DNA of 64,000 bases from Adiantum capillus-veneris. Its lineage: Eukaryota; Streptophyta; Polypodiopsida; Polypodiales; Pteridaceae. Shown here piece after piece: positions 33,834 to 46,175 of the stretch. Location of the stretch: positions 18,774,446 to 18,838,445 of the forward strand of contig CM043969.1 of the NCBI GenBank assembly GCA_014529385.2, given 5' to 3'. Position numbers and translations under genes: made by a program. The notes beneath the pieces were generated by a model. It was given only the letters and a program-made list of their open reading frames with translations, was not told the origin of the DNA and did no database searches. Every line of letters starts with the position of its first letter. Position 1 is the stretch's first letter.

Positions 33834-34096
33834 AGAGCCATTTGATATGTTCTTTTCAGTAGCTTCTGTTATAGTCCCAAAGTTGTTCTATATGTATAAT
33901 GCCCTTGTTATTAAGCTTTCTAGAAATTTCTCTCCAAAAAGGGGTGAGAAAGATGGCTCCAGCCTTGGAGAGCCAAGGGGACCAATGAGATTTTTTTTTT
34001 ATTTTTTTGAGAAAAGTTGAATTGTATTAAAAGATGCTGAAATAAAACATTACAATGAACCCACAGGAAGGGGGTGAGTTAGCCCCAAGCAAGAGA

Positions 34097-37000
34097 TCAG
34101 AAAGCTAAGGCTTCTTTCATCTTGAGTCTTGTATCTTGAAAGACTTTGGCCAAGCATACATTCCATTGCTGCCACCTCAAACTGAGCTGAAGAGAAGCGA
34201 TGGTTTCATCCTCATACAACAGATAACAAGATTTATCACATAGCTGAGTGGCCGAAGACTTAAGGTCATTAAAGAGAATAGACAGGGGATGGGAGACAGG
34301 CTGTTGGAAAACAGAAGAATTCCTCTTCAACCAAATGTGCCAGAGGATGTGTCCTCTCCACAGGTTCCATAAAGGTACATCCAACCCTTTGCAGTTACCC
34401 AACTGCAGGTCTTTGTAATCCATTATTTTCAGCGAGACTTGAGAGATAACATTCTGCACCAGTTTGATGATGGGTTTATTTTCATTGCAATTAAACCAGA
34501 GATGAAAGCAGTCTTCCAACTCCACCTTGCATCTGCTACATTTCCCATTTCCAAGACCAGCCTTCAGAGCTCTTTTGGCTGTCCAGATTCCCTGATGCAT
34601 GAGAAGACATAATAAAGTACTATGCTTGTTAGAGCTTGGGAATTCCCATAGACACTTGAATCTATATGTCCACTGCTTACTGCTCCAGCACACCTTCCAC
34701 AGTCTGTTGAGCTTTTGCTTGAGAGAGTGCTCAACTATTCCTTTGACTTTGAATTGCTTTATCATCAACTGAGTAATATGGGATAGTTTGCAGGTGGTAT
34801 GAGAGGCTCTGATTGGTAAAGCACAGCGTGCCATACACATCTCTGCCCTCAGTCTACACCAGTTGCTTCAGAGATGTGAAAATCTCTTTGTAGCAAGTGA
34901 GGAGGCTTCAAAACCCCATTTTCTAGCAAGTCTTGCCAGTTCTTAATTCCAGCTTTAAAGAGTTTGTGCCCTCTTCTGCCAGCAACAGCATCAGCTTTAC
35001 CTACAAAAAAACCAAACCAGAAGGAGTCTAGCAGGAAGGAGCAATAGTTAGACAAGATTTCCTTTTTAGGTTTCCAACAAGCTTTAACCGCATTCCAGGC
35101 ATTCCACATTCTGCATACCAACTTGGACCCATAAGGTACACACTCCACTGGGGCCAGGAGGATGTCCCTTAGCTGAAGATTGCTCCAAGCCTTATAGTGC
35201 TTCAGCTTGAACCTATGGATGTCCCTTTTCAGAAGTAAGGCCCAATAATCTTCAGAATCAGAAGCTCTCCAAATCCATTTAGCAGCCATTTTTACAGCAA
35301 GCATCTTTATGTTTAAAATACCCAGCCCTCCTTTCTCTTTTGGCAGACAACATGTGTCCCATGACACTTTGGAGACCCTGGGATGATCAATACCTCCACC
35401 CCACAAAAAGTTCCTGGCTAAACTGATAACCTTGTTCAGTTGGAATTGAGCTAGGAACCAGCAAGACAGAAAAAAAATCAGTGAGGGGAGCAAGTAATGA
35501 TTTAACACAAAGGCCCTAGATGAAACTGAAGAATGGTGAAATTGCCAGTATTGCATTTTTTGCTTGAATTTGTGGACAACCCACTCCCATCTCTGAGCAT
35601 AAGTGACTTTGAACCCCATAGGGATGCCAAGCAGCCTGAAGACATGTCCTTCCCTTATTTGCTTGCACCCAGCATCTGAAATGATATGAGGGATCTGATC
35701 ATTGGAGCATTTAAACCCAGTTTTAGCATGGTTTATTTGAGACCCACTGGCCTGGCAGAAAGTGTCCAAGCAGTTCCAAAATTTCTCAACTGATTCCCTG
35801 TCATTTGCCATGATAGAGTTAGTGTCATCTGCAAATTGCTGAAGGACAAGATCCTTTTGAGCCCCAGGAATTTTATGCACTTGATGTGCCCCTTATCCAA
35901 GGCATCCTGTACTAACCATCCCAAAGAGTCAGAACAAATAGCATACAGCAATGGAGCAATTGGGCAACCCTGTCTGATGGATCTCTGCAAAGGGAAGGAT
36001 TCAGAAAGATCCCCATTCATTGAAACCCTGGCAAAGGCATTACCAAATAAAATCTGAACAAATTTAATGAACTTCTTGCCAAACCCAATGTCATGCAGAG
36101 ATTGGAATATGAAGTCCCATTCCATCCTGTCATAGGCCTTATCAAAGTCAATTTTGAAAAAGATGTAATCCAACTCACTGTCCTGCAAGAAATCTATGGC
36201 CACCCACAAGGTGATGATGGCATCAAGAATAAATCTACCCTTGATAAAACCCTTTTGCTCAGAAAGGATTATCTGATGCATAAAGTTACTCAATCTCCTA
36301 GCTAGAGTTAATGAAAACACTTTATAAACAGAAGTCAGACAGGAAATAGGCCTCCAGTTCCCCAGGTCTTCCTTGTGTCCCCTTTTGTGAATGAGCCTGA
36401 TGATGCCAGTATTCATGGTGGTAGACAGAGCTCCTATTCTGTTGGCCTCACTCCATATGGACAAAAGGTGTGGGACCAGGAAGTTCTTGTAAACTTTGAA
36501 AAACTCATTGGGAATACCATCAGAACCAGGTGATTTACCATCCTTAAGAGAATCAATAGCCTCAATGATCTCCCCCTCTGATAGAGGCTGGTCCGTCTGC
36601 TTGGCTAGCTGCATAGGAACAATTTTTTTCATAATGCCAGCAATTGTAGCCCTTGCATTAGACTGGATAGCCCCTCTTTTAGGGGGAGAAGAAAAAATGT
36701 CAGAGTAGAAGTCCTTAGCCACTTTAAGATTCTGCTCATGAGAATCCACCACACAACCTTCAGCATTCTTGAGAAAGGGGATAAAGTCCTTAGATTTTTT
36801 CTTTTTTAACAAATTGAACATACTTTTATCTGGTCTGTCAATCCTTCCTGCCCAAAAGTCCCTTGTCCAATGGAGTGAGACCTTGGCAGCTAGGAGCTCT
36901 TCTGTCTTAAGTTTTTCTTTAAGCTCATTCAAAAGGGGACTAGAAGGAATCCCTGGGTTTAGACCAATTTCTAAGGTCTCAAGGTGCCTCCTTATCATCA

Positions 37001-37935
37001 TCCTTCTGTTTTCTCTAAGTACTCTAGCTTTCTTTTTGTACTCAGTTAGAAGTTTTTGAGAAAGTTTCACTACTTGATCCCAGGCTTTGAAAGCAGAAGA
37101 GTTAACAGCAAAAGCATGGTCAAAGTACCTTGTGATTTTATCTCTAATAACATCAATGCTCAATAGAGTTTGATCAAAATGAGGCCAACCTGCCCTGTAC
37201 ATGCATATTTCTTTCTGGATCTCTACAATAACAGGTGCATGATCAGACAATAACAAAGAACTGTCCTTGCTGCAGTTTACCTGCCATATAGAATCAAGGA
37301 GCTCAGAGCTCAGGTAGCATCTGTCCAACCTAGCTGCTCTGAAACAATTGCCATGCTGCCTGTTAGACCAAATCATACCAGTCTCTTATAATACATCAAC
37401 AAGTTTAAGTTTAGTGGCTGCATTATCCCATTGGCTTTTTCATTCCCCTGTACTGCTTGTCCCAATTGTTGCCAAATGTCCTGCACAGATTCTACCATAT
37501 TAAAGTCCCCAGCCCACAGCACATGTCCAGGCATAGTGGAGAGCTCGTCCCACATTCCAGCTCTTTCTAATGTGGAATTAGAAGCATAGATGGAAATAAC
37601 AGTAAAATCAAAAGGTTTATCAAGAGAAATAGCAACCCAGCTACCTTTAGCATCTGATTTGACATTCAGAACCAGGTTAGCATACTTACCAGACACTCCA
37701 ATAGTTGCTCCACCCTTACCATGAGAATGTGAAGTGGAGTACCATTTATATCCTGCACCCAACCTCTGAAGGTTAGAAATCAGAGCCTGGCCAGAGACCT
37801 TGACTTCCTGCAGACAAATAAAGTCTGGTTTAAGGCTTGTGTCCAAGAACTAGTTTTTGATAGCTTGAGCTCTGGTGGGACCAGTGAGCCCTTTACAGTT
37901 CAAGGAGAAAATTTTGATATTTGGGCACTTCATTT
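34097..37935 (-). pseudogene. LINE ORF2: endonuclease, reverse transcriptase, zf-RVT tail (broken)
   Basis: ORF2 nicks target DNA and copies the element's RNA. The apurinic-type endonuclease begins near 37935 (SLNCKGLTGPTRAQ). It meets a TAG near 37850 (KN*FLD), then continues with FICLQEVK and WAGDFNM, and after a frameshift near 37375 with SDHAPV. Reverse transcriptase follows (KSPGSDGIPNEFFK, LGNWRPISCL, FFKIDFDKAYDRMEW, IRQGCPIAPLL). After a frameshift near 35870 comes the intact catalytic FADD (LQQFADDTNSIMA). The C-terminal part has the thumb region (FLWGG, KEKGGLGI), a frameshift near 34845, and the zf-RVT zinc segment (GKCSRCKVELEDCFHLWFNC) with a final WHIWLKRN motif. Confidence 0.9.
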
Positions 37936-38243
37936 CTTGCTATTTTTGTTTGGCTTGGCTAGAGTCAGAGAGGCCCTGGTGGGATCCTTAGACACTTCCT
38001 TCTTTCTTTTGCTTGAAACATTGGGAGGGATAGGCAGCCTCTCCATTTCCATGAGTGACAAATGAGGGTCTACTGCATTGACAGATGTCACCTCCAATTG
38101 TCCTTTTAATCTCAGATCATGTTCTAGAAGCTGAGCTTCAAAGAGAGTGTCATCATCCTCTTGATTCTCCCTGACCTAAGTGTTAGGAATGGCCATGTCA
38201 TTTGAATCTGAAGAGGTAGTGGAGTGTAGATCTCTGTCCTCTT

Positions 38244-39731
38244 TCATAGGACTGTCTGGAGGACCTTAAGCAATGGATAAGAAGTAGAGTCCGGATTGAC
38301 TCCCTGTTTCTGTTGAAAGTGTTCCTTGCCTTTATTTTTTGTTGTCTTCAGGTTTTCAAGAACCTCTGCATTCAATTCAAAGCTGAAAGGGTCAAATACG
38401 TCCTCCAAAAGTGGGCTGACAATGTTTTTGTTCCTGGAAGAGATATGTTTACTGGGCTTGTGATTCCTCATGTTATTTCTCTTAGGGACTGGCTGAAAAT
38501 CATTTTTCTCCTGAGGGGGTTGAGAGGCTTGAGATGGCTGGGGGATGAGCTCAGGGCAGTCCTTAATAAAATGCCCTTGCTTTAAACACTGGAAGCAAGC
38601 ATTAGGTAGGTTTTTGTATGCCGCTCCTTGCAAGTGCAATAGTTTCCCTTCTGAATCCTCAATGGGTACTAAAGTTTTCAATTCAGCCTTCAAGTCAACT
38701 TCAATAAGCAGTTGTGGATCCCACTTAGGATTGATGCTACCCCTAGATCTTTGTCCTAGCACCCTTCCAATGCATGCACCAATATTTTTGAGCCAAGGGT
38801 AATATTCTACTGGAAAATCAGGGAAGTCAATCCAGATGGGGGCTTTAGAAGGTTTGGGACCCCTAGGGTTGAATCCTAAGTACCAGTTGAAGACTGACAG
38901 AGGTGAGTTTCTGATGATCCATTGGCCTTGACTGACTATTTGAAAAGCATCATTCTCATCATCGCAAAAAAACAAATAATAATTATTGGGGAGGTACTGC
39001 ACATGGCTTACCTTTATATTCTTGTTCTCCCAATTGTGATTCATCCAAGCTTTAAGCGCCTCGACAGATGGCCTGACTCCATGCATGAGCCCTATGATAA
39101 CTCGGCCTTGCAGTTGTGAATGCCATTGGTCCAGGTCTTTTACTGGAATGGTGACCCCTATCTCCTCACTTCTGGCCCCATCAGAAATGTCATGCTCCTG
39201 ATGTAGCTTAGGTTCTCCTTTTGAGTCAGGCTGCTTTTCACCAGAAGAAAAGTGCCCTCCGCCTTCACCAGGTTGGGTGGGGTCAAGTTGATTGAGCCCA
39301 ACATCCAATCCCATATTTTGCATAAAAGCCCTATAGTCTGGGCAGACATTCTCTTCTCCACCTTGCTGATTGCCACTTTCTTCATGAGCTTGGAGATTTG
39401 GCAGAGTTGTAGAGGGCCTTTGCTGCTCCATCCCATAGAAGAACCCTTTGCTAGGACTTCTTGGAGGCATGCTGGCCATGGAGGCATATGAAGGGGGACG
39501 GGAGTTCTGAGCTTGTCTTCGAGAGCTCTCAATGTCCTGCCGCATGGGGAAGAGGATTGACTCTGAGCTGTGCAAGTGAGGCCCCGTCGTCGGAGCAGGT
39601 TCAAAGAGCGGGTTCAGCGAGCTGCTTGGGGCAGAGGGGACAAGCCCATTGCGCAGCGCGGCGTGAAGCTCCATGCGCCTCCCTTCCCCCACAGGGGAGG
39701 GGGGAGCGATGGAAACGACAGAAGAGCCCAA
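38244..39731 (-). CDS. LINE ORF1 protein (495 aa, intact; DUF4283 and zinc knuckle)
   Basis: ORF1 of plant L1 elements encodes an RNA-binding chaperone. The frame is intact. Residues 1-190 are low-complexity, proline/serine/glutamine-rich. A DUF4283-type domain lies at about residues 195-365 (WHSQLQGRVIIGL, YYLFFCDDENDAFQIV, PIWIDFPDFPVEYY). A CCHC zinc knuckle CFQCLKQGHFIKDC (CX2CX4HX4C) follows at about 385. The basic C-terminus ends at 38244. The start Met at 39731 has no alternative upstream within the frame that I can favour. Confidence 0.85.
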   Translation of the reverse strand: MGSSVVSIAPPSPVGEGRRMELHAALRNGLVPSAPSSSLNPLFEPAPTTGPHLHSSESILFPMRQDIESSRRQAQNSRPPSYASMASMPPRSPSKGFFYGMEQQRPSTTLPNLQAHEESGNQQGGEENVCPDYRAFMQNMGLDVGLNQLDPTQPGEGGGHFSSGEKQPDSKGEPKLHQEHDISDGARSEEIGVTIPVKDLDQWHSQLQGRVIIGLMHGVRPSVEALKAWMNHNWENKNIKVSHVQYLPNNYYLFFCDDENDAFQIVSQGQWIIRNSPLSVFNWYLGFNPRGPKPSKAPIWIDFPDFPVEYYPWLKNIGACIGRVLGQRSRGSINPKWDPQLLIEVDLKAELKTLVPIEDSEGKLLHLQGAAYKNLPNACFQCLKQGHFIKDCPELIPQPSQASQPPQEKNDFQPVPKRNNMRNHKPSKHISSRNKNIVSPLLEDVFDPFSFELNAEVLENLKTTKNKGKEHFQQKQGVNPDSTSYPLLKVLQTVL

Positions 39732-39931
39732 GTCAGATGGAATAGAGAAAGGGGAAAGTGGAAGCTATGATGTTGCATGCAGTCCATACGGGCATCACGC
39801 GCCAAAACAACAACAAACCAAAAAAAAAAAAGTGTCATTTTCCAAATGACCTCGACATATTATAACACTAGAACATGTACAACCTATAGATGCACTCACA
39901 CTGTAACATTGGCCTAGTCATTTGTAGATCT

Positions 39932-39934
<3 letters not shown>

Positions 39935-40014
<80 letters not shown>
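39935..40014 (+). repeat. (CT)n(CA)n compound microsatellite
   Basis: CT run with one interruption (39935-39992) joined to CA (to 40014), about 165 bp beyond the LINE 5' end. Confidence 0.95.
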
Positions 40015-41145
40015 TCTTGTAGCTGACTTGTACTTGCTACTGCTTGCAATTCTAAAGTTTCTTATTGGAACTTACACTTCAAAATATCCCACTTTAAGGT
40101 TATGAAAGACCCTTCTCCAAATCTCACAACCCTAACTGGTAAAGGGATTGAAATTCATACATAATACATTTCTCTATGAGGTTTTGCACCGCATGGTATT
40201 CTTTGCACTTGTAGTATCTACCTCCTTCACTCGCTCTGCGTATCTGGCTATCTTGGGCCCTGATCCGATTGTGGAAGCTCACCTTGTGAGATTCCTGCCT
40301 CTCATAACTCATGGTGCTTCCTCCCTCAACCAATATAAATAGAGGTGAGGGATGCTTTCTGCTCACTTAGCCTTGACATTTTTGTGTGTGTTTTGGAAAG
40401 GGAGTTGAGTGTGGTGTGGGTGATTGACGTTGCGCTGTAGTCTAAACCTTGACTTCTTGTTCAATTAACACTATGGACTTAGTGGAGCAAAACTCTCCTT
40501 CACAGGGTGGTGCCACACATATTCTAAAAACTAAAACGGTCGTTTTTGGTTTTTTGAAAATGTTATGCAAAATTTTTTAAAAAAGGGAAATTGTTGCTAT
40601 TGTCTGGTGTATAAAAGCCTATTCTAAAAACATTGTGGGTAATCTACCGATCGCATGGTTTTTTTCAAGTTTTTGGGGGATCAAGCCAACATAGGTCAAG
40701 ATCACCTATGTGGGCCTCTGTTCACTTAAAAATAAGAAAAGAGAAGAGGGGGCTTGGTTTCCCTGTACTTGTATGTGGCTTACAAAGATACCCGAGAACA
40801 CTTAACCATCTTACTGTTTGCATTATTCATATACTTGCCAATATCGAATAAGATCTTAAAAAAGGAATACTTTCACCACACTATACAAGACTGTGGTTTT
40901 TTTAAAGGATGGATGACCTAAACTATTGAGCATGTACTTAGATGCATTGTTTAAAACACTCTATTCTATTGTCCCAATCCTAGCATTTGTGATTTAAGAC
41001 TCCTATCTTACGTGGTCATTTTGGATAAATAAGTCTATCACTTATCACACTAAATTATAGGTTTCCTAAAATCACTTGCATATTATGTATTGATTAAACC
41101 TAGAGCACTTAATCACCTTGCCTAGTGTGCTTGCATTATGGTGTA
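40015..41145. other. Non-coding interval with a TATA-like site
   Basis: No gene recognised. TATAAATAG at about 40334-40342 looks like a core promoter or LTR TATA box, without a coding frame after it. An imperfect inverted repeat (AAAAACTAAAACG...CGTTTTTGGTTTTT) sits at about 40526-40557. Confidence 0.4.
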
Positions 41146-41266
41146 GGGAATGGTCCGTTGCTTATCATTCCCTATTTTAAAGGCGACCCCATTTGGCGAT
41201 CGGCGGGGAGCCGGGAGCCATGGGGGAGCCTTTAAAATAGGGAATGGTCAGCAGTGGACCATTCCC
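41146..41266. repeat. Foldback hairpin with 39-bp arms
   Basis: The left arm 41146-41184 and the right arm 41228-41266 are inverted copies. An 11-bp perfect block (GGGAATGGTCC), a 9-base partly paired block and a 19-bp perfect block (CATTCCCTATTTTAAAGGC) are separated by a 43-base GC-rich loop. No flanking duplication is evident. It could be a small foldback element or a small-RNA precursor. Confidence 0.7.
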
Positions 41267-42781
41267 GGCCGTCAAAGGCGAAGGCGAGGGGGGCCAGGTT
41301 ACACTCCGATTCAGCTTAGTACAGTCTCACAGGCAGCGCGTTTGCACGCCACTGCAGCAGAGAATTCCTGGTGCTGAGTTGTCAGCAGGAGAAGCTATTC
41401 CGAGGGCTTATATGGCTTGCTATCAATGGCTTGCAGATTGAGTGAGGCCTCTTGCATTCTGCATGGTGAGTTGGCTATCATCCAAGTGCTGCTGGCCCAT
41501 ATTCCGCCATGGAATTGACAGTAAACAGACGGCCGTGATCTGCAGCCCCCCTCCCTTGGACTTTGACGATACAAGCATACTTTTGACCGTTATATGCCTG
41601 TCTAACTACATTTGGTAAAATTTCATATTAAGGGATAAATTAGTGCTAACTTATGCCATACTTTGACTATTTACCCGAGTGCTTTTGGATTAATACTATT
41701 TAATTGGATCTTTTTATGTCATAGTCTCTCTATTATGATACAACCTTAAATGAAAATTTAAGATAGATTTTTTACAACACTTTGTTACTCTAATGGATTT
41801 AAAAGATCATAAATGAGGCAAAATAAATGAAAAACCTCTCACCTCAAACTTTGGGACAATGATTTTGGTAAGACATTTGGATCAGAAGGGGTAGTGGCCT
41901 TTTGAATAAAATTCATTTTATTTCAATAAGTATAAACTCTTTTCTAAAAAATAGGGGTCATTTATTTATAACCTATGATCTCATGGAAGATGAAGGAGTG
42001 ATGACCTTTGGTTCATAAAAAGATTGAGAATAATGAAACTCCCTTAGGAAAATCAAGTGAAAATAAAACAATATTGGTTGCCACGTTTAAGGTAAAAAGA
42101 TTTTTAAGTAGGACATGGATGACAATTGACAATTCTTTGACACATGTAATACGTATTAAGGGCTAACAAATCTATTAACTTGTTTATATGGATGTTGGTA
42201 AGGACTCTATCTTTACTTAGGGTCTTTTTGGCTTAAGGTTGATTTCTGCCATTAGTGCACCTAAGCCCTTTTTATTGTAGACACCACTACTCTTAACTAT
42301 CCAATGTACAAAAACATTAGAGTGATATTTCATTCTCATTGTAAAGTGCAAAGATGAATCAAAGATTGAGTTGTTTTGGTGCTTCTCTCAGTCCTTTTTC
42401 TAAGGCCGGCCGTCTTTTGAAGTGATATGTTCTATTTTGTATAAGTACTAGTTTAAAACATCAACACACACGTCCTAAACACATGGTTGTCCCAATTGTC
42501 TGGAAGACCGGGACCCTGGCTTTAGAAAACTTTTGGACTATAGAACTTTGTCTAATTCCTGTTTAGGTTAACTGGTGTTAGGTGGTCCTTCTTTGACTAA
42601 AGTTTTGGATTCCTGCTCACAGCTATCGTAGTCACTGGCCTTTGTCGATTTTAGGGTTGCAGGTTGATCTATACTTACTTACCTTGATTTTGATTGATAT
42701 TTTAGGTACACAATAATGACAAGATGACTGCTCATATGAGAGTCATCCATGACCATTGAAACATGCAAGGATAATGGAACG

Positions 42782-42782
<1 letters not shown>
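41267..42782. other. Non-coding interval
   Basis: AT-rich sequence after a short GC-richer stretch (41267-41560). No gene or repeat that I can support. Confidence 0.45.

Positions 42783-42812
<30 letters not shown>
42783..42812 (+). repeat. (AC)n microsatellite
   Basis: About 15 AC units. Confidence 0.95.
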
Positions 42813-42814
<2 letters not shown>

Positions 42815-43431
42815 CAGATGTAGTAGATGTGGGAGAAAATAAATAGAAATATTTTGGTCACACTCTTGTAGCTAAGTGGCGGAAATGTGGTCAGCATTGG
42901 TGGTTTAATGCTTGGGGCATCAAAATTACCAAATCCAATATCACCTTTGGTATTGTTAGGTAGTGTGAGGATGTTGGAATGAATTTTTGTTTAATTTCAT
43001 CGAGGATGTGGTTGGAGTGGTTTATCCACGAAGCTAGGAATTATGTTGTCTTTGAGTATCATTTCGAGTCCTCATTCCCTTGTCATCCGATTAAGGGTAG
43101 AATGCTAGAGGATGCTTGTGCTATCACTTGTCCTATATTGAGGGCACCAACTAAGAGAGTGCTGGGAAAGTTGTGCACCTCTCATGTGTCCAATTGTCCA
43201 TTGGACCGATATAAGATTCAATAGGAGGTTCAATGAAACCAAGAAGAACATCTTGATTGTCTACATTGTTGTCCCTTTATGAACATTTGTATCAAAGGCT
43301 TGTCAGTTATATCCAAAATAGTGTGTCTATTCTATTTGTAACTCACTTGAGTTTTTTTAATGAGTTATCATAGCTAAGAAGTGACTTGCAAACATATTTA
43401 AAAAGATGTAACATAATTTCATATCTACATA

Positions 43432-43435
<4 letters not shown>

Positions 43436-43522
<87 letters not shown>
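43436..43522 (+). repeat. (GA)n microsatellite, 87 bp
   Basis: Uninterrupted GA run of about 43 units. Confidence 0.97.
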
Positions 43523-43528
<6 letters not shown>

Positions 43529-44744
43529 TAACATCTGCAAACAACCATGTTGGCCTATGACACAAGCAATATAAAATCATGTGAATGTCCTATGATATCA
43601 TCCATGAACTAAAATAAAAACTTGTAGATGACAACATTGGACAAGACTCGATGACGGGGCATATACAACTATGATGTATTTACTTGAAACTATGTTGTAT
43701 TTACCTAAAACTATGGATATATAAAGGCTCTAAATATGCATCCTATCATGAGCATGATATATAATTACAATATGATATATATGGAAGAGACTATAATGCT
43801 CCTAAGGATATGGAAGGGCAAATGATAAAATACATGGGATAGGGTGAGATGGCCGCTCTCAATAGGATGGAGCAAGGGTCTCGACAATGTCTATCCTTTT
43901 GATGTGCTAGGTATCTGGTATAAATCTCTAGTGCTTGTCATGGAGTTCAATGTCGACGCCATATTGGACCAGGTAAGCATAGTTTCTGTCAGGCACGAGC
44001 CTCCAGCAGTAGGCCTCACTCTCTATGGCCATGGATCTGATAGATCAATTTTCCTCATTGTCTACTATCCTTGTCCAACTCAGTGTTGTAGGGGTGCTCC
44101 TTCATGGTAGCTATAAGATTCTCTCAATGCCTTTGCATGAGTCTAACAGGACGAGTCCAAGGCATCACTGATCCTCAAATCCATGATGTGACTAATCAAT
44201 CCAAGGATACCGTGAAGAGGAAATCTTATGTCCCTTTGATCCCATAGTATACAAGGCACCTAAATATAAAACATTGTCCTCTATCACAAGATCTATCACA
44301 CAATCTACATGTCCTATCGTCTACGGGTATTCTAACTGCTTGCCCACTCTCGACCTCGAGTATATGTGAGGATACTCTAAGCTAGTTAATGGCTCCTACC
44401 CCTAGTTTTAGAAGGCCCAATGCAATTTTGGCCTAGTGGTGGAAAAATCTTTGGCATTCATTTGTTTTTTGTTTTCTTAGCTTTGAAGATCAGGCTATCA
44501 GGATTTTAAGTCATGTGTGGGTTATGATGGCTTTTATTTTTCCCCCCAAGTAAAGTAAAAGTGATCAATATCATATAAAAATACATTAAGTAAAAATGAC
44601 AATGATTTCTAGAAAGAGATGTTCCTTTGCTGTGAAACACAAAAAAGTGCCATCTGAATGGGGGTAATATACAAGGATGCTAAATTTTCCTCTTTGAGGT
44701 GTAGTTAGTTGAGGTACCCTTTGCAATAGTTTTTAGTTATATAA
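43523..44744. other. Non-coding interval
   Basis: No gene supported; the 88-codon frame at 43844-44110 has no recognisable features. Confidence 0.4.
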
Positions 44745-45745
44745 TAGCATACCAAATATCATGGATAGATGATCTAATCTCCTCATGTTATGCTCTCTAC
44801 AAATAGGCCCTACAGTGCTATTTTTCTACAATGGCACCTACTAGCTACCTACCTATGGAGCTCTATATACAAAGCTATGTAAAACTTGCTCATGAGTGAG
44901 AGAAAGAGGATAATCACAAAGGCCTAAGGGCCACATCATATTATTATTTCAGTACCTTGTGACTAGGGATTGAGTTGACTCTCCCATTGATTAGTGTATC
45001 CCAAATCAGCCTCCTACACTTCATGTAATTGCACCATTAGTAATAGAATTGACAGATTCGCATTAAATCAGCTTGTGTACTTATTCTTGTGATTATTATG
45101 CATGATTATAACATTCAATTAACTTATTTGTGAACCCAATTACTCTCATTTTCACTACAATTAGTGCAAGCACTATAAGCACTAGCTCATAGTACTATAA
45201 GTACTAGCTCGTAGTAATTACACATTAGGGAAATTTTAAGCTCATTTTTGGGCCTTCTAAGAAATTGCTGACATGGCACAACTTTCAAAAAGTGGGGATT
45301 GGTAAAATTTTTGCAATTAAGATCCAAATTTGTCGGAGGTTGGATATTTAGAATCTACTTTTCAAATTATATCTATTGATATATAGCATGCATGTATCAT
45401 ACATTGCCTTCATATAGATCTAGAAAAAGGTGACTTTAAATTGTCATAATGATAACAAAAACTAGCTGCTCGAAAAACAAAAGGCATAAATTTCATAGAA
45501 CTCATTCAAATTTTTCATACATTGGTTCTTTATAATCTATTTTTCAAGAGCTTTCCAATAATAGGTCATATCATGGGGTTCTGAGCAATTTAGAGGGGTT
45601 TTCTAGGTTGCTCTCTTTTGTGTAGCTTTGATGATGTGGCACCCTTAAAAGGCCCAAAATGAGCTCAAAATTATCCTAATGGAGCGTTAGAATGTACCTT
45701 GAGAGGTGCATCTAATCTATGATCTCGTGTTCAATATTTTCAACA
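44745..45745 (+). repeat. 5' LTR of the deleted copia element (with insertion)
   Basis: Matches 48619-49374, e.g. TATGCTCTCTACAAATAGGCCCT, TGGAGCTCTATATA-A and TAGGGATTGAGT-GACTCTCCC-like blocks. A 459-bp insertion occupies 45223-45681. Confidence 0.75.
45223..45681. mobile_element. Long-terminal-inverted-repeat insertion in the copia 5' LTR
   Basis: A 459-bp segment absent from the 3' LTR. Its ends form an imperfect inverted repeat of about 35 bp: CATTAGGGAAATTTTAAGCTC... at the left against the complement of ...GAGCTCAAAATTATCCTAATG at the right, continuing into GGGCCTT. No coding frame. The target duplication is not clear. It looks like a MITE-like DNA transposon, superfamily unknown. Confidence 0.65.
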
Positions 45746-45757
45746 TGGTATCACAAC
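45746..45757 (+). promoter_or_regulatory. Primer-binding site of the deleted copia element
   Basis: TGGTATCACAAC begins right after the LTR end CAACA; its first eight bases match the initiator Met tRNA site TGGTATCAGAGC. Confidence 0.65.
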
Positions 45758-45885
45758 TCTAGGTTATTGGGCTGACTTAAGTTATTGGGTTGAGAGTCTA
45801 GAGGTATTGGCTTAGATCACCTAAGTACCACACTAGTTGAGCGTGAGGTTTCATAATCAAGAGAAGAGAGAGTGTCCATCACTCA

Positions 45886-45887
<2 letters not shown>

Positions 45888-45940
<53 letters not shown>
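45888..45940 (+). repeat. (AC)n microsatellite
   Basis: About 26 AC units in the leader of the deleted copia element. Confidence 0.95.
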
Positions 45941-45943
<3 letters not shown>

Positions 45944-46044
45944 GATGATTATAGCGCGTTGCTATTTCCCTGGTATAATTTTGCTGGGACTTATTGGCTT
46001 GGGGTACCTTTACTAAATAACTCGCTTAAGTTTACTAAGTATTG

Positions 46045-46175
46045 TATATACTGGTACTGGTACTGATTGGTACTACTAGATTATACTGGTACTGGTAACT
46101 GGCACTCTATACTACTGATATTGGTACTGCTATAGCAGTAATGGTAGTTTTGGTGTACTGGTACTAGTATTGCTC
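46045..46175 (+). repeat. TACTGG minisatellite and nearby G run
   Basis: Degenerate hexamer array around TACTGG/TACTGGTAC. A run of about 14 G lies at 46322-46335. Both are in the copia leader, which is otherwise without a gene from 45758 to 47164. Confidence 0.7.

Larger units (their letters stand above)
33993..39770 (-). mobile_element. L1-type LINE, near full length
   Basis: A non-LTR retrotransposon on the - strand. A 5' region starts somewhere in 39740-39830, followed by ORF1 (38244-39731), a spacer of about 310 bp and ORF2 (about 37935-34097). A short 3' region ends in an interrupted poly-A (poly-T at 33993-34009 on the + strand). Flanking target duplications could not be found by eye, so both ends are approximate. 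ORF1 is open; ORF2 has one stop and three frameshifts, so this copy is dead but moderately young. Confidence 0.9.

Noticed and set aside
39740-39840. Target duplication of the 34-39.8 kb LINE (CCAATGAG against CCAAATGA)
   Set aside because: Similarity too short and inexact to be accepted.
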